The notes under the pieces are model-generated. The model saw only the letters and a program-made list of their open reading frames with translations. It was not told the DNA's origin and ran no database searches. Made by a program: the position numbers and the translations under genes. From positions 3,620,682-3,684,681 of the forward strand of contig OY282374.1 in assembly GCA_958295815.1 (NCBI GenBank): a DNA stretch of 64,000 nucleotides, in the 5' to 3' direction. Numbering within the stretch: the stretch's first letter is position 1; each line of letters opens with the position of its first letter. This document shows, piece by piece, positions 27,063-36,038 of this stretch. The stretch comes from Candidatus Poribacteria bacterium. Its GTDB lineage: Bacteria > Poribacteria > WGA-4E > WGA-3G.

Positions 27063-27125
27063 GACGATGCTAATACGTCCGTATGCCCACGGCGAGACAA
27101 TAGATAATCTGAAGGATATAGTCTT

Positions 27126-27680
27126 TTGGAAACAATAACACTTACCTATAAAAGACCTCCGAATCGGGTGAATCACTTTCAACAGCAATTGCTTTATGTA
27201 GATGATGATGTTATTGTTACATCTCAGCGCGTTAGACCTTCCTCACCCATAGTTCAAAATGGTAAAACTGTTTTAGGAGATAACTTCCCAGTAGTTTGGT
27301 TTGTGTTTACTGGGCTTTGGTACGATGTCGGCATAGTTTATAATCTGAATAACGAATGGACCGGTTATTACTGTGACGTTCTGAAGCCGGTCAAACGGAG
27401 CATGGATGAAACAGGGAAACTTGAAACTTTTGAAATAACCGATCTCTTCTTGGATCTCTGGGTGAACCCAGATGGCACTCATGAAATCCAGGATGAGGAT
27501 GAGTTTGAAGAGGCTGTTCAAGCCGGTGCGATTGACGCTGAATTAGAAAAAAAGGCGTGGAATGTCCTGAAGGAATTAATCACTAAAGTTGAATCTGGGA
27601 ATTTAGAGCAACAGTTACAAGAGGTAATTAGTAGAACAGAATTCGCAGATTTACGGGATTATGTAAAGACGTTACCTTAG
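27126..27680 (+). CDS. DUF402 domain protein
   Basis: 184 residues, starting at TTG with an AAGGATAT box upstream. The core from WTGYYCDVLKPVKR through the LFLDLWVNPDGTHEIQDEDEFEEA segment matches the DUF402 barrel, found in proteins with nucleotide phosphatase activity and in FAU-1/RNase-related proteins. The acidic D/E cluster at the core would bind metal. The C-terminus is a helical extension of about 50 residues. It precedes the DegT gene by 21 bases, so cotranscription is plausible. The cellular role is unknown. Confidence 0.72.
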   Translation: METITLTYKRPPNRVNHFQQQLLYVDDDVIVTSQRVRPSSPIVQNGKTVLGDNFPVVWFVFTGLWYDVGIVYNLNNEWTGYYCDVLKPVKRSMDETGKLETFEITDLFLDLWVNPDGTHEIQDEDEFEEAVQAGAIDAELEKKAWNVLKELITKVESGNLEQQLQEVISRTEFADLRDYVKTLP

Positions 27681-27701
27681 GAATCCAAGGGGGACAAAGA
27701 G

Positions 27702-28916
27702 ATGGCAACATTGGCAATAAACGGCGGTGAACCTGTCCGAACTGATTCTTATCCAAGCTGGCCCACGCAGGATCCTGCTGATCTCGAAGCATTTGAACGT
27801 ATTTACAAGAGTGGACAATGGGGCGTTGGCGGACCAAAGGTTCCAGAATTTGCACAACAATTCGCTAAATTCCAAGGGGCGAAGTATGGCGTTTGTGTCA
27901 ACAGTGGTACGTCGGCACTCTATGTCGCCCTGAAAGCAGCTGGCGTTTGCCCGGGCGATGAAGTCATTACTACACCCTATACCTTCCAAGCGACAGTCGT
28001 TGCGATCCTCATGACACACGCTGTCCCTGTTTTTGTCGATACCGCACCGGACAGTTTTCTGTTGGATCCTTCAAAAGTTGAAGACGCGATAACCGATAAA
28101 ACAAAAGCGATTTTGCCGGTTCATATCGCCGGATACCCAGCAGATCTCGATGCTCTTGTCGAAATCGCAAATCGACATAACCTTAAGATTGTTGAAGATT
28201 GTGCACAGGCGCACGGTGCCGAATGGCGCGGGCGAGGCGTCGGCAGCTGGGGGCATTTCGGATGTTTCAGTTTCCAGTCATCAAAAAACCTTTGTGCCGG
28301 TGAGGGTGGGATTGTCCTCATCAACGATAGGGAACTTTACGAACGAGCTTATGCACTGCATAATTGTGGGCGCACGCTACCTGATGCTGAATTCGGAGAG
28401 GCAGAACCCTTCGGCGGCAACTTCCGCATGACCGAATGGCAAGCCGGTCTCCTTCTCTCTCGTCTTACTCGGCTTGAAGCTGAAACCAACTATCGTCATA
28501 AAAACATGCGATGGTTAGACGGTTGGCTTGGCGAGGTTCCCGGCATCAAAGTCACACCCTTGGATCCACGCGCAACCCGTGGCGGGTGCCATGGCTATAA
28601 AGCCCTCTTCGATTCCGAGGAGTTTGAAGGAATCTCACGTGAGACATTTCTCAAAGCAATGCGTGCAGAAGGAATACCGATGGGATATTGGTATACCACA
28701 CCAATGTATCGCGCCTCTTTTCTCGCCTCTAATCTTTTCGGTCAAAATCTCAACTATACCGATGTCCACTGCCCTGAGACTGAAAAAATATGCCAGACGG
28801 GTCTCTCCTTAAGTCAAAACGTCCTGATGGCAGGCGAAGAGGACATAGAGGACATTATCAAGGCAGTAATCAAAGTCCGCCGGAATGTTGGTGAACTGAA
28901 ATCGGAAACCTCCTAA
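27702..28916 (+). CDS. DegT/DnrJ/EryC1/StrS aminotransferase family protein
   Basis: 404 residues of the sugar aminotransferase family that uses pyridoxal phosphate to aminate keto-sugars. SGTSALYVAL (about 68-77) binds the phosphate, VEDCAQAHGA has Asp166 facing the cofactor, and the FQSSKNLCAGEGG segment holds Lys195 as the Schiff-base lysine. An intact catalytic Lys favours a true aminotransferase over a dehydratase. The GLSLSQNVLM region near the end is also typical. It would make an amino sugar for glycan or natural product synthesis; no sugar-nucleotide genes flank it. The ATG follows a GGGGGAC-type purine stretch. Confidence 0.9.
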   Translation: MATLAINGGEPVRTDSYPSWPTQDPADLEAFERIYKSGQWGVGGPKVPEFAQQFAKFQGAKYGVCVNSGTSALYVALKAAGVCPGDEVITTPYTFQATVVAILMTHAVPVFVDTAPDSFLLDPSKVEDAITDKTKAILPVHIAGYPADLDALVEIANRHNLKIVEDCAQAHGAEWRGRGVGSWGHFGCFSFQSSKNLCAGEGGIVLINDRELYERAYALHNCGRTLPDAEFGEAEPFGGNFRMTEWQAGLLLSRLTRLEAETNYRHKNMRWLDGWLGEVPGIKVTPLDPRATRGGCHGYKALFDSEEFEGISRETFLKAMRAEGIPMGYWYTTPMYRASFLASNLFGQNLNYTDVHCPETEKICQTGLSLSQNVLMAGEEDIEDIIKAVIKVRRNVGELKSETS

Positions 28917-28949
28917 GGTCCGAATATCGGAATTCGCGTGCCTTTTAAA

Positions 28950-29135
28950 TTTTCCACTATCCTTTTTATACGCAGGTGACTCTATATAGGCAAACCCAAT
29001 AGGCATGAGACTCCTTTCATGTTCGGTTTTCAACCTCTCTGGAGGGAGTAATACCAAGGGTTGCATTTTTCACTATCTTTTTTAGCGTTGTGGGACTCTA
29101 TATGAGCAAACCACATAAAAAGGAGACAAATCATG
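28950..29135 (+). repeat. Imperfect direct repeat covering the leader and RBS of the 29133 gene
   Basis: Copy 1 at 28950-29020 and copy 2 at 29066-29135 share a TTTTCCACTATC-like start, GACTCTATAT(A/G), AGCAAACC or GGCAAACC, a GAGAC run and an ATG at the end. Copy 2 is the true leader of the 29133 gene. Copy 1 has a CATGAGACTCCTTT variant and no continuing frame. Confidence 0.65.
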
Positions 29136-29732
29136 TCCAACGAACATGAAACGCAAAAGGAAATACGCCGAATTCTACGGCTATTGGAAACAACGGCACG
29201 TGTTGTAGAAACTTCAACAATTACAGACCAGTTCTCACGTGATGAAGAACAATCCGCCCAACAACGATGTGCACGTCAATTCAACAACGCACTTAATCGC
29301 CTGATTGAACTCGGTGCTGTCCCCACTGGTCTGTTTGAACCCTTGGAAACAGATGGTGCTTTGGGTGATGTTTGCTTCGCTTGCCACCAAGTCTCAGCAT
29401 ATCTCAGAGAGGGGCATGCCGCTGATTTCGACTTCGACTTCGACTTTTCGAACGTGAAGAAAACTATCGGCGATGAACTAAAAGATGTCCGTGAAGTTGT
29501 ACGGCAGTCGATGCCCGACTTCCTCAAGGATATCTGGAACGAACGAACCGAAGAAAAATCTGATGCCGATACAGTCGAAACAGTTGAGGTTACCTCGGAC
29601 GAAGATGAAGACACAGAATCGGCGACATCTGTCGAGCAGCGGATTGCCAGCCTTGAAGGACAAATGGAGACGGTTGTCGAAATCCTCCAAGAGATTCGCA
29701 CACAGCAGCTTGACGAGAACGAAGAGGCATAA
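29133..29732 (+). CDS. Acidic protein of unknown function, coiled-coil C-terminus
   Basis: 199 residues, strongly acidic. It begins with a helical region, has a FACHQVS segment near residues 87-93 with two cysteines, and a run DFDFDFDF at about residues 105-112 coded by a short tandem hexanucleotide repeat. The C-terminal 60 residues (about 140-199) are predicted coiled coil with heptads, preceded by an acidic linker. I recognise no family. The start is supported by an AAAAGGAG box. The coiled coil suggests oligomerisation or a scaffold role; nothing in the neighbours explains it. Confidence 0.7.
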   Translation: MSNEHETQKEIRRILRLLETTARVVETSTITDQFSRDEEQSAQQRCARQFNNALNRLIELGAVPTGLFEPLETDGALGDVCFACHQVSAYLREGHAADFDFDFDFSNVKKTIGDELKDVREVVRQSMPDFLKDIWNERTEEKSDADTVETVEVTSDEDEDTESATSVEQRIASLEGQMETVVEILQEIRTQQLDENEEA

Positions 29733-29802
29733 ACTGTGCGTTGTTGGGAAAAGCCGCCAAGCTCTTCCCAACATACGCTTGGTTCCGTGTTAGAATTAAT
29801 GT

Positions 29803-31710
29803 CTACCAATGTTTAAACGAATACATCCGTTCTCCGAGAAATAGTCCTAAAATTGCCCATATACTACCCATCACAAATTCGCCGAGCATTGTCCCTAAAA
29901 ATAGTGGCAGTGTTCGGCGATACGCGCCAATCCCACCGTGCCGAATCAGTATAGACTTTATCAGCCACGCCAGAAATACAGGAAACCAGAGCCTGCCGAA
30001 ATTCCAATTGCCCGCAAGAGGATACGCAAGTGGGTGCAGCTGCCACCAAATAAACCGCAGACGCATAAACAGTGTCGTAAGCGTTAGCGTGATGCCAAAG
30101 CCAAAAAATCCCATCCGACTCCAGTCTGTGTCGTTTGGAAGGGTCAACCAGCGTTGTAGATCGCTGAATGCCTCCTGTCCACGCCATGTCCCCAAGCTTC
30201 CATGCCGATAACCTGCGTGGAGAAACGCTACAAACCCGATAGCCAGGCCAATGACTGTCGCACCCCACATCACCCAGAGAATTTGACGTGTATTGATTCC
30301 TCCCCTATCAGCGAGTTTAAATCCTTCCAATTGGTTCGGCATCGGTTGCGAGCGATAGTTACGGGTGAACCCGTAGAGGAAGCCGAAACCTGTCAGCGTC
30401 GGGGCACCAATCTTTCTGGAACCAAACAATGAAGTTAGGAAAAGTCCCGGACCCGCACGATAGAAATCCATCGTTGGGGTGCCAAGTTCAGCGCGCATTC
30501 GCGTGAACGCCAAAACAAGTATGAAATGGATACTGAAAAATCCAAGGACACCCCACCACGACATTCCCGCCTTCAGACAGAATCCAAACACGACGCCAAT
30601 GCCGAGTAAGAATCCGATAAACGCCGTGCGATACCCCATCGGTTCATTTGCTGTGTCAAGGTTCGTTTTCAACCCTAAAATATTACGCAAAACCTGCCAC
30701 AGGTGCTTGTGTGTTATCCAAAGCGCAAAGAAACAAAGCCCAAAATACGCACCAGTCGACTGCATGTCAATGTGCGGGTAACCGGGTGTCTGATTCAGTC
30801 CTGTCATCGCCCCAAAAACCAGTTGTGCCTTCCAAAAAAGATAGAACAGCCAGCAAGAAAGCGACAAATCCAGTGGCATCAAGAAGCCAATGCCGATGGC
30901 GTACGGATTTAAATGGATAGGCGTAGAACCAATAGCACTCAACGGTTTTTCTGTGAACAAGAGTCCAATATCGTGGCGGATCGGAATACTCGGGACAAAA
31001 GGATAGAGAAAACTAATCCCATTGAGCAGATCCAGTCCACATCCAACACCGAAACCTATCCAGAGCAGCCGGTTTCGGTAGAAACCCACATCCTTCGTCA
31101 TTTCATAAGGAAGCAGAATGATCGGATAACTCAACTTTTCGTGTTCAATCCACTGTTTACGGAGGATGACGCTGAGCATCATCATCGAGAACGCCAGCGC
31201 AGAAAAAAACACCAGCCACGCTAACACTGGTGTAACCCACGCACGAATATGATCCATCTCGAATAGGTTTGAGGTGCCTTCGTAGTACCCCGTTAAAGCG
31301 CGCCGGTTCATAACGGCGATCCAGTCCGGAATGTAACGGAAGAACAGCGATTGCCATTCATTTTCTGGTGTCGCGAACCAAGTCGCGTGCCCCAAGACAC
31401 ACATTGTCGCCTGCAAAAGGTCATGCCCGCAAACGACACATGCCAGAGTTACCATGAGATACACAGTCAGCATTTCTGCCTGGGTCAGCTTCCATTTCGG
31501 GAGATAACGTGTTAGGAACAGATTGAAAATTGCAACAAGGAAGAGCGTAAAGACGGCGTTGAAGAAAATCGCCATCGTGGTAGGGTATTGCGTCGTCCAG
31601 ACGGTCTCTGTCTGAACAACAAGATAGATATTAAGCGGAAGCGAAAGCAGCCCCAACAAAATGGCGCGCCATGTGATATTCTCAGTTGATATGCGGGCGG
31701 GAGTGTCCAT
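29803..31710 (-). CDS. DUF6785/DUF6784-type large membrane protein
   Basis: 635 residues with about 14 hydrophobic segments, matching a family of large transporter-like membrane proteins common in Planctomycetes and Poribacteria (DUF6785, distantly related to oligopeptide transporters). The order of helices is regular, with the soluble part TWFATPENEWQSLFFRYIPDW between helices three and four. It starts immediately after the Omp85 stop (TAA abuts the ATG) in a BatA-like, Omp85, DUF6785 order. It may be an inner-membrane partner of an envelope system. Substrate unknown. Confidence 0.78.
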   Translation of the reverse strand: MDTPARISTENITWRAILLGLLSLPLNIYLVVQTETVWTTQYPTTMAIFFNAVFTLFLVAIFNLFLTRYLPKWKLTQAEMLTVYLMVTLACVVCGHDLLQATMCVLGHATWFATPENEWQSLFFRYIPDWIAVMNRRALTGYYEGTSNLFEMDHIRAWVTPVLAWLVFFSALAFSMMMLSVILRKQWIEHEKLSYPIILLPYEMTKDVGFYRNRLLWIGFGVGCGLDLLNGISFLYPFVPSIPIRHDIGLLFTEKPLSAIGSTPIHLNPYAIGIGFLMPLDLSLSCWLFYLFWKAQLVFGAMTGLNQTPGYPHIDMQSTGAYFGLCFFALWITHKHLWQVLRNILGLKTNLDTANEPMGYRTAFIGFLLGIGVVFGFCLKAGMSWWGVLGFFSIHFILVLAFTRMRAELGTPTMDFYRAGPGLFLTSLFGSRKIGAPTLTGFGFLYGFTRNYRSQPMPNQLEGFKLADRGGINTRQILWVMWGATVIGLAIGFVAFLHAGYRHGSLGTWRGQEAFSDLQRWLTLPNDTDWSRMGFFGFGITLTLTTLFMRLRFIWWQLHPLAYPLAGNWNFGRLWFPVFLAWLIKSILIRHGGIGAYRRTLPLFLGTMLGEFVMGSIWAILGLFLGERMYSFKHW

Positions 31711-33705
31711 TTAAAATGTTCGTTCCTGACCATAGAAAATCCGAGGTTTAAACGATGGTGTGAAAGGTGGATCAAGTGGATAGGCAAATTCTATCCGAAG
31801 TATACCGGTACCACTGAACTGAGAAAGACTGCTACGCAGCCCAAATCCTACGCTCCGCTTAGGTGCTGTCAAATCAAAACTATGTTTACCATTCCAAATA
31901 TATCCAATGTCCGCAAAGACAACACCACTTAATATGAGTCCAAGATGTATAGGCATGTCAATAAACGGGCGCGCCACGAACGTCGCAACTGCTGCAAGAG
32001 CTTCATCCATTTTGCGAAAAACTGTTCCGCCAAACAAAGTTCGACTCTCAAGATTCAACAATACCATTTTTTCTCCGTTGAATTGCTTATAGCCATAACC
32101 ACGCAAGCCGTTGAATGCCCCCAAAATCACCTGACTCTGGCCACTCCACCCAAACTGCATTTCTGTTTTAAGCTGCGCAACAAACGTTTGGTGAAAATCA
32201 AAGAGACCGTTCTTTCTAAAGCCTCTCTCAAGTGTATAGATGTCACCTGTATTAAATACGTCTGTATAAAACCAGGCAGTCTGGGCTTGCAGAACAGAAC
32301 GTTCAATTCGACTCCTCCAATTTGTGCTAAGGGCTATTGTTGTGAGGCTGAAGAACCTTTCGCCTTTCATCCATCCAGATCCGACAGCCAATTCCGCGTA
32401 AGATTCTGCGCGGTCGGAGCCGTATAAAGGCGAAGCATATCCCAGCGATAGTGCATATTGAGAGCCGACAAGAAAATTTTCCTCTTGTCCCATACGTTCA
32501 AGGAATCGGGTATTATGATATGCCGTGTGTTTCCTACCCACCGTAAAGCCGACCCGCTTTATGTCACGATCCTCCAACATCGCTCTTGATTCGCTGTGTT
32601 TGTTGAGTAGAACGTATTTTGAACGTCGTGAAATCGCCCATAAGCCTATGTAATTCTGTTGGCGTCTCTCGCCAAAATATCGTCGAATGTTCGCGAAGGC
32701 ACTTTGTAGATTTTGCTCAAACCTATCCGTTTCCATCGCACTTTCGTACCAGGATACATGATTAACCGATTCAGCAAAACGTACACTCGCACTCCATCGA
32801 CTTTTTAATGTATATTGAGGACGCTCTAAAGCCACAAGCAACGCATCCCCTTCTCGTCTTTGGATATATTCACCGTCAAAATTCCAGTGCGAAGTGAAAA
32901 GTCGAGGATTATGATACCTGCCTCTTACAAGGCTACGCGTCCTTTCACCGATCTCACTGATTCTCTCGTAGCGCCATAACGTACTTTGACCCGACCCGAA
33001 CATGTTTGGATCTCGAAATTGTAGCATCCAATACCTTTTCTGGTTATTTAGGTTCAAATCCACACCAAGTGGAAACGACAAGAGTTCCTTGATAGCCGCG
33101 TGAACTATAACCGATTTCGATAGTTCATCCCACTGTGCATCAATCTTTGCAGCACCAATATAAGTCTTGCGTCGGAGAATTTGTTCACTCTCTTCTCTAT
33201 CCGCTTCTGTATAAATATCACCTTCTGTAAACAGGAGTTCGCGCCGGACAACATCTTCTTTCGTCTGTATGTTTCCTGATACAATAATCTTTCCAATCGT
33301 CCCTTCGTCAATCTCAATACCGAGATAGATACCATCTCCAAACTTTTTCACCGAAAGATCCTCTTCGGCGATACGAGCGAACTGGTAACCGTTTTCCTGA
33401 TAGAAACGTGTAATCGCTTCAAAGTCCGCTTTCAGAACGCTCTCATCATAAACACTCCACACATCTGTCCGCATCAGTTCGCGAATTTGCTGGTCGGAAA
33501 ATGAATGATTCCCATTAATTACGAGGCTGCGAACAGTGTTCGCTTCGTCTCCTAAAACAGATATATTCTCCTGTGAAGCAGTTTTTATTTTTGATGTCTT
33601 TACGTCAGGAGCTGCCAATGAAATTTCAACGCTGACATCTATGCTGAATAAGATAATTAAGCACAGAATTCCAAACGAGCGCACAATATGCCAAAAATCT
33701 GTCAT
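31711..33705 (-). CDS. Omp85/TamA-like outer-membrane protein with POTRA domains
   Basis: 664 residues. The N-terminal hydrophobic segment (about 10-30) is a signal peptide. Two to three POTRA repeats follow (VRSLVINGNHSFSDQQI near 58; IGKIIVSGNIQTKEDVV near 136), then a beta barrel from about residue 215 to the C-terminus, which ends in ERTF with terminal Phe. The GLRGYGYKQFNGEKMVLLNLESR segment is the conserved substrate-insertion loop. It overlaps the BatA-like gene by four bases (ATGA). It is shorter than the 1232-residue Omp85 fusion at 15753-19451 and lacks its front modules. Outer membrane assembly or export is likely. Confidence 0.85.
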   Translation of the reverse strand: MTDFWHIVRSFGILCLIILFSIDVSVEISLAAPDVKTSKIKTASQENISVLGDEANTVRSLVINGNHSFSDQQIRELMRTDVWSVYDESVLKADFEAITRFYQENGYQFARIAEEDLSVKKFGDGIYLGIEIDEGTIGKIIVSGNIQTKEDVVRRELLFTEGDIYTEADREESEQILRRKTYIGAAKIDAQWDELSKSVIVHAAIKELLSFPLGVDLNLNNQKRYWMLQFRDPNMFGSGQSTLWRYERISEIGERTRSLVRGRYHNPRLFTSHWNFDGEYIQRREGDALLVALERPQYTLKSRWSASVRFAESVNHVSWYESAMETDRFEQNLQSAFANIRRYFGERRQQNYIGLWAISRRSKYVLLNKHSESRAMLEDRDIKRVGFTVGRKHTAYHNTRFLERMGQEENFLVGSQYALSLGYASPLYGSDRAESYAELAVGSGWMKGERFFSLTTIALSTNWRSRIERSVLQAQTAWFYTDVFNTGDIYTLERGFRKNGLFDFHQTFVAQLKTEMQFGWSGQSQVILGAFNGLRGYGYKQFNGEKMVLLNLESRTLFGGTVFRKMDEALAAVATFVARPFIDMPIHLGLILSGVVFADIGYIWNGKHSFDLTAPKRSVGFGLRSSLSQFSGTGILRIEFAYPLDPPFTPSFKPRIFYGQERTF

Positions 33706-35918
33706 CGTCTTTCACCTGCAGTCAGCGCACTTTCTCGATTTGAAAGAAAACTTTCAAACAGCATGAGACAAACCGCTAAGATGAGCAGTTCACCCCAGAT
33801 TTCCCTACCGTGTCTTCTGACATCATAAGGATCATCCATCACGGCTAACCCTTCACTGTTTTCTGTTATTGTTGTTTGGGCACCGATTCGTGCTGCTGCC
33901 TGTTGGAGAGGAATTTGTACTAACTCGGATTCGTTGGCATCAACATTAACCGCAAAGAAGTCTCGTTGAATTCTACCCGGCGTTTCTACCTCAATTTGAT
34001 AGATACCCGGGCGTTCAGTGCGTTGGAATCGTAACGCACCGTCTTCAGCAATGGGTACCACTGTGCTGTTCTCAGCATTGACCTCATCAGAAGTTGATGT
34101 CTCACTATCAGGTGGTCCATCTACTGTCCTTTCTAAACGAATAGACGCTTTCCCACCAGCACTTCGCGGATAATACGCCGTATAGGTGTCACCGACATGT
34201 CCACCCCATGTTAAAAGATTGCCACCTGCCATCGCAGTGTAAAGCACACTCTGTTGGAGCATCGGAAGAAAATACGGATTAACGAGCAAGTCATTTGCAG
34301 TAGCGGCAGCTCCCTGTTGCACCAGTAACCCGCAATTATAGAGTAGCACGGTACTGGTCCCTTGCATGCGTTCAACAAGGAAAGGTGTGTCATCCTCAAA
34401 ACGTGCGATAACCTTCGATTCAGAAGTAGGTTGCAGCACCACGCCGTTGTAAAATTGCGGAGCATATTGCGTAGAAAGTCCTTCACTCGGGAAAATATCA
34501 AAGATAGGATGTGATTCTTGATATGTACCAACCTGCTGTGGTGGTGTCCATGTCAGTGTACTGCCGACTTCGGCAGGCAACCAAGTATCGTTCAGTTCGT
34601 TGTAGCTTATTATATTCGTACGGCTGCTTACAAAGGCAATTATACTTTTGCCATGACGGATTGATTCTTGAAGTTGCGCACGAATCTGAGCCGAGATCTT
34701 CGGCACATCCGCGAGAATAATAACATCGTAGTCTTCCAGCGGGAAGGTCTCAAACTCAGCAAGTGTACATTGCGTCGGCAGAATCATTACGCCACCCGCT
34801 TTTCTTTCGTTTTGATGTGTGTTTTGGGAATCTGCGTCTGTAATTACGGACGACGAACTTGAAAAATTATTTGGGTTCAGTGCCAGCATTAGATATTCTG
34901 TCTGTTCCCCAACACAGAGCACGCGCACTTCACCAATGACATCCAAGGCGAAATAACGTCGATTGTCAATATTGAGTCGATCTTCTGTTAAATTGAGGTA
35001 GCCTGTATGTGTGCCCGGTGTGGAAAAATTGTATGTTAAAGTCGTATTTAATGATTCGTCTGCTGCAGCAGAAAAATTCACGGTTTTTTGTTTCTCCCCT
35101 CGAATAAATAAGGTCAATATATTCTGCGCCAAAGGTGCCGTCGAATGGTTCGCAATCGTTACATTCATTTGGAGCAGTAAATTCACGCCTATTAGTTGGT
35201 TAGAGGGACGAATTTCTTCAATACTTATGTTGTGTGCTTCGTTTTCCGTGACAGGAATCAAAGAAATACGAGCACCAGATCGGTTCGGAAGCCGACTCCA
35301 GTTTTCCCATCCGTTCTCGGCGAAGTCTGAAATGAGATAGAGTTCCTTATTTACCTGCACAGATTCAGCGAGGATTTCGTGAGCAAGTTCAACACTCGGT
35401 TGCACATTTGTGGTGCGGTAGGAAACTTCTGCATCCTTAATCGCTGTGATAACACTCTCTATATCCGGTGTGAGTTGTCGAAAAACAGGTTTCGGACTAT
35501 CCGACATTAGTATAAATGCGGCACTATCACCGTGCCGCAGGGTGTCAAGAATATCAATTGCCAAAATTTTCGCTTTCTCAAACCTTACACCGTCAACGTC
35601 CTGATATGCCATACTGTAGGAGTTATCTAAGATAATAACAAGATCCGTTTTCGCACGTACAGATGCAACTGGCAGACCAAGCGTCAAGAACGGGCGTGCC
35701 AAGGCAAGCGCAATTAGCGCAACGATTATTATCCGTAAAAGTAAAATCAGGAGTTGTCTGAGTTGGAAACGCCGAGCATTTTCACGATGTGCTGCCGTAA
35801 GGAACATGAGGCTGCTAAAGTCAATTGTCACAACACGGCGACGGTTCCATAGATGAATAAGTAGTGGGATACCAGCAGCGAGGAGACCGAAAAGAAAAAG
35901 CGGGTTGAGAAATGCCAA
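33702..35918 (-). CDS. BatA-like protein with vWA domain
   Basis: 738 residues. The N-terminus (FLNPLFLFGLLAAGIPLLIHLWNRRR) is the aerotolerance BatA N-terminal helix followed by basic residues. The vWA domain has DNSYS as MIDAS (near residue 97), slightly divergent from DxSxS. The rest includes beta-rich and glutamine-amidotransferase-like segments and a C-terminal membrane helix. The start is TTG at 35918 with an AAGGAT box upstream. It heads an operon with Omp85 and DUF6785 proteins, which is not the usual BatA/MoxR cluster. It could couple inner-membrane events to outer-membrane assembly; this is inference. Confidence 0.8.
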   Translation of the reverse strand: MAFLNPLFLFGLLAAGIPLLIHLWNRRRVVTIDFSSLMFLTAAHRENARRFQLRQLLILLLRIIIVALIALALARPFLTLGLPVASVRAKTDLVIILDNSYSMAYQDVDGVRFEKAKILAIDILDTLRHGDSAAFILMSDSPKPVFRQLTPDIESVITAIKDAEVSYRTTNVQPSVELAHEILAESVQVNKELYLISDFAENGWENWSRLPNRSGARISLIPVTENEAHNISIEEIRPSNQLIGVNLLLQMNVTIANHSTAPLAQNILTLFIRGEKQKTVNFSAAADESLNTTLTYNFSTPGTHTGYLNLTEDRLNIDNRRYFALDVIGEVRVLCVGEQTEYLMLALNPNNFSSSSSVITDADSQNTHQNERKAGGVMILPTQCTLAEFETFPLEDYDVIILADVPKISAQIRAQLQESIRHGKSIIAFVSSRTNIISYNELNDTWLPAEVGSTLTWTPPQQVGTYQESHPIFDIFPSEGLSTQYAPQFYNGVVLQPTSESKVIARFEDDTPFLVERMQGTSTVLLYNCGLLVQQGAAATANDLLVNPYFLPMLQQSVLYTAMAGGNLLTWGGHVGDTYTAYYPRSAGGKASIRLERTVDGPPDSETSTSDEVNAENSTVVPIAEDGALRFQRTERPGIYQIEVETPGRIQRDFFAVNVDANESELVQIPLQQAAARIGAQTTITENSEGLAVMDDPYDVRRHGREIWGELLILAVCLMLFESFLSNRESALTAGERR

Positions 35919-36038
35919 TCGTTTTTTATCCTTGCACTAATGGCGGAAAGGAGAAAAATATTTTAACGTAAGTTCGATTAAAAAACGTAGTCGTAGGTTG
36001 GGTTGAGCGGGAATCTACAAAATATCACTTGAGTTCTA

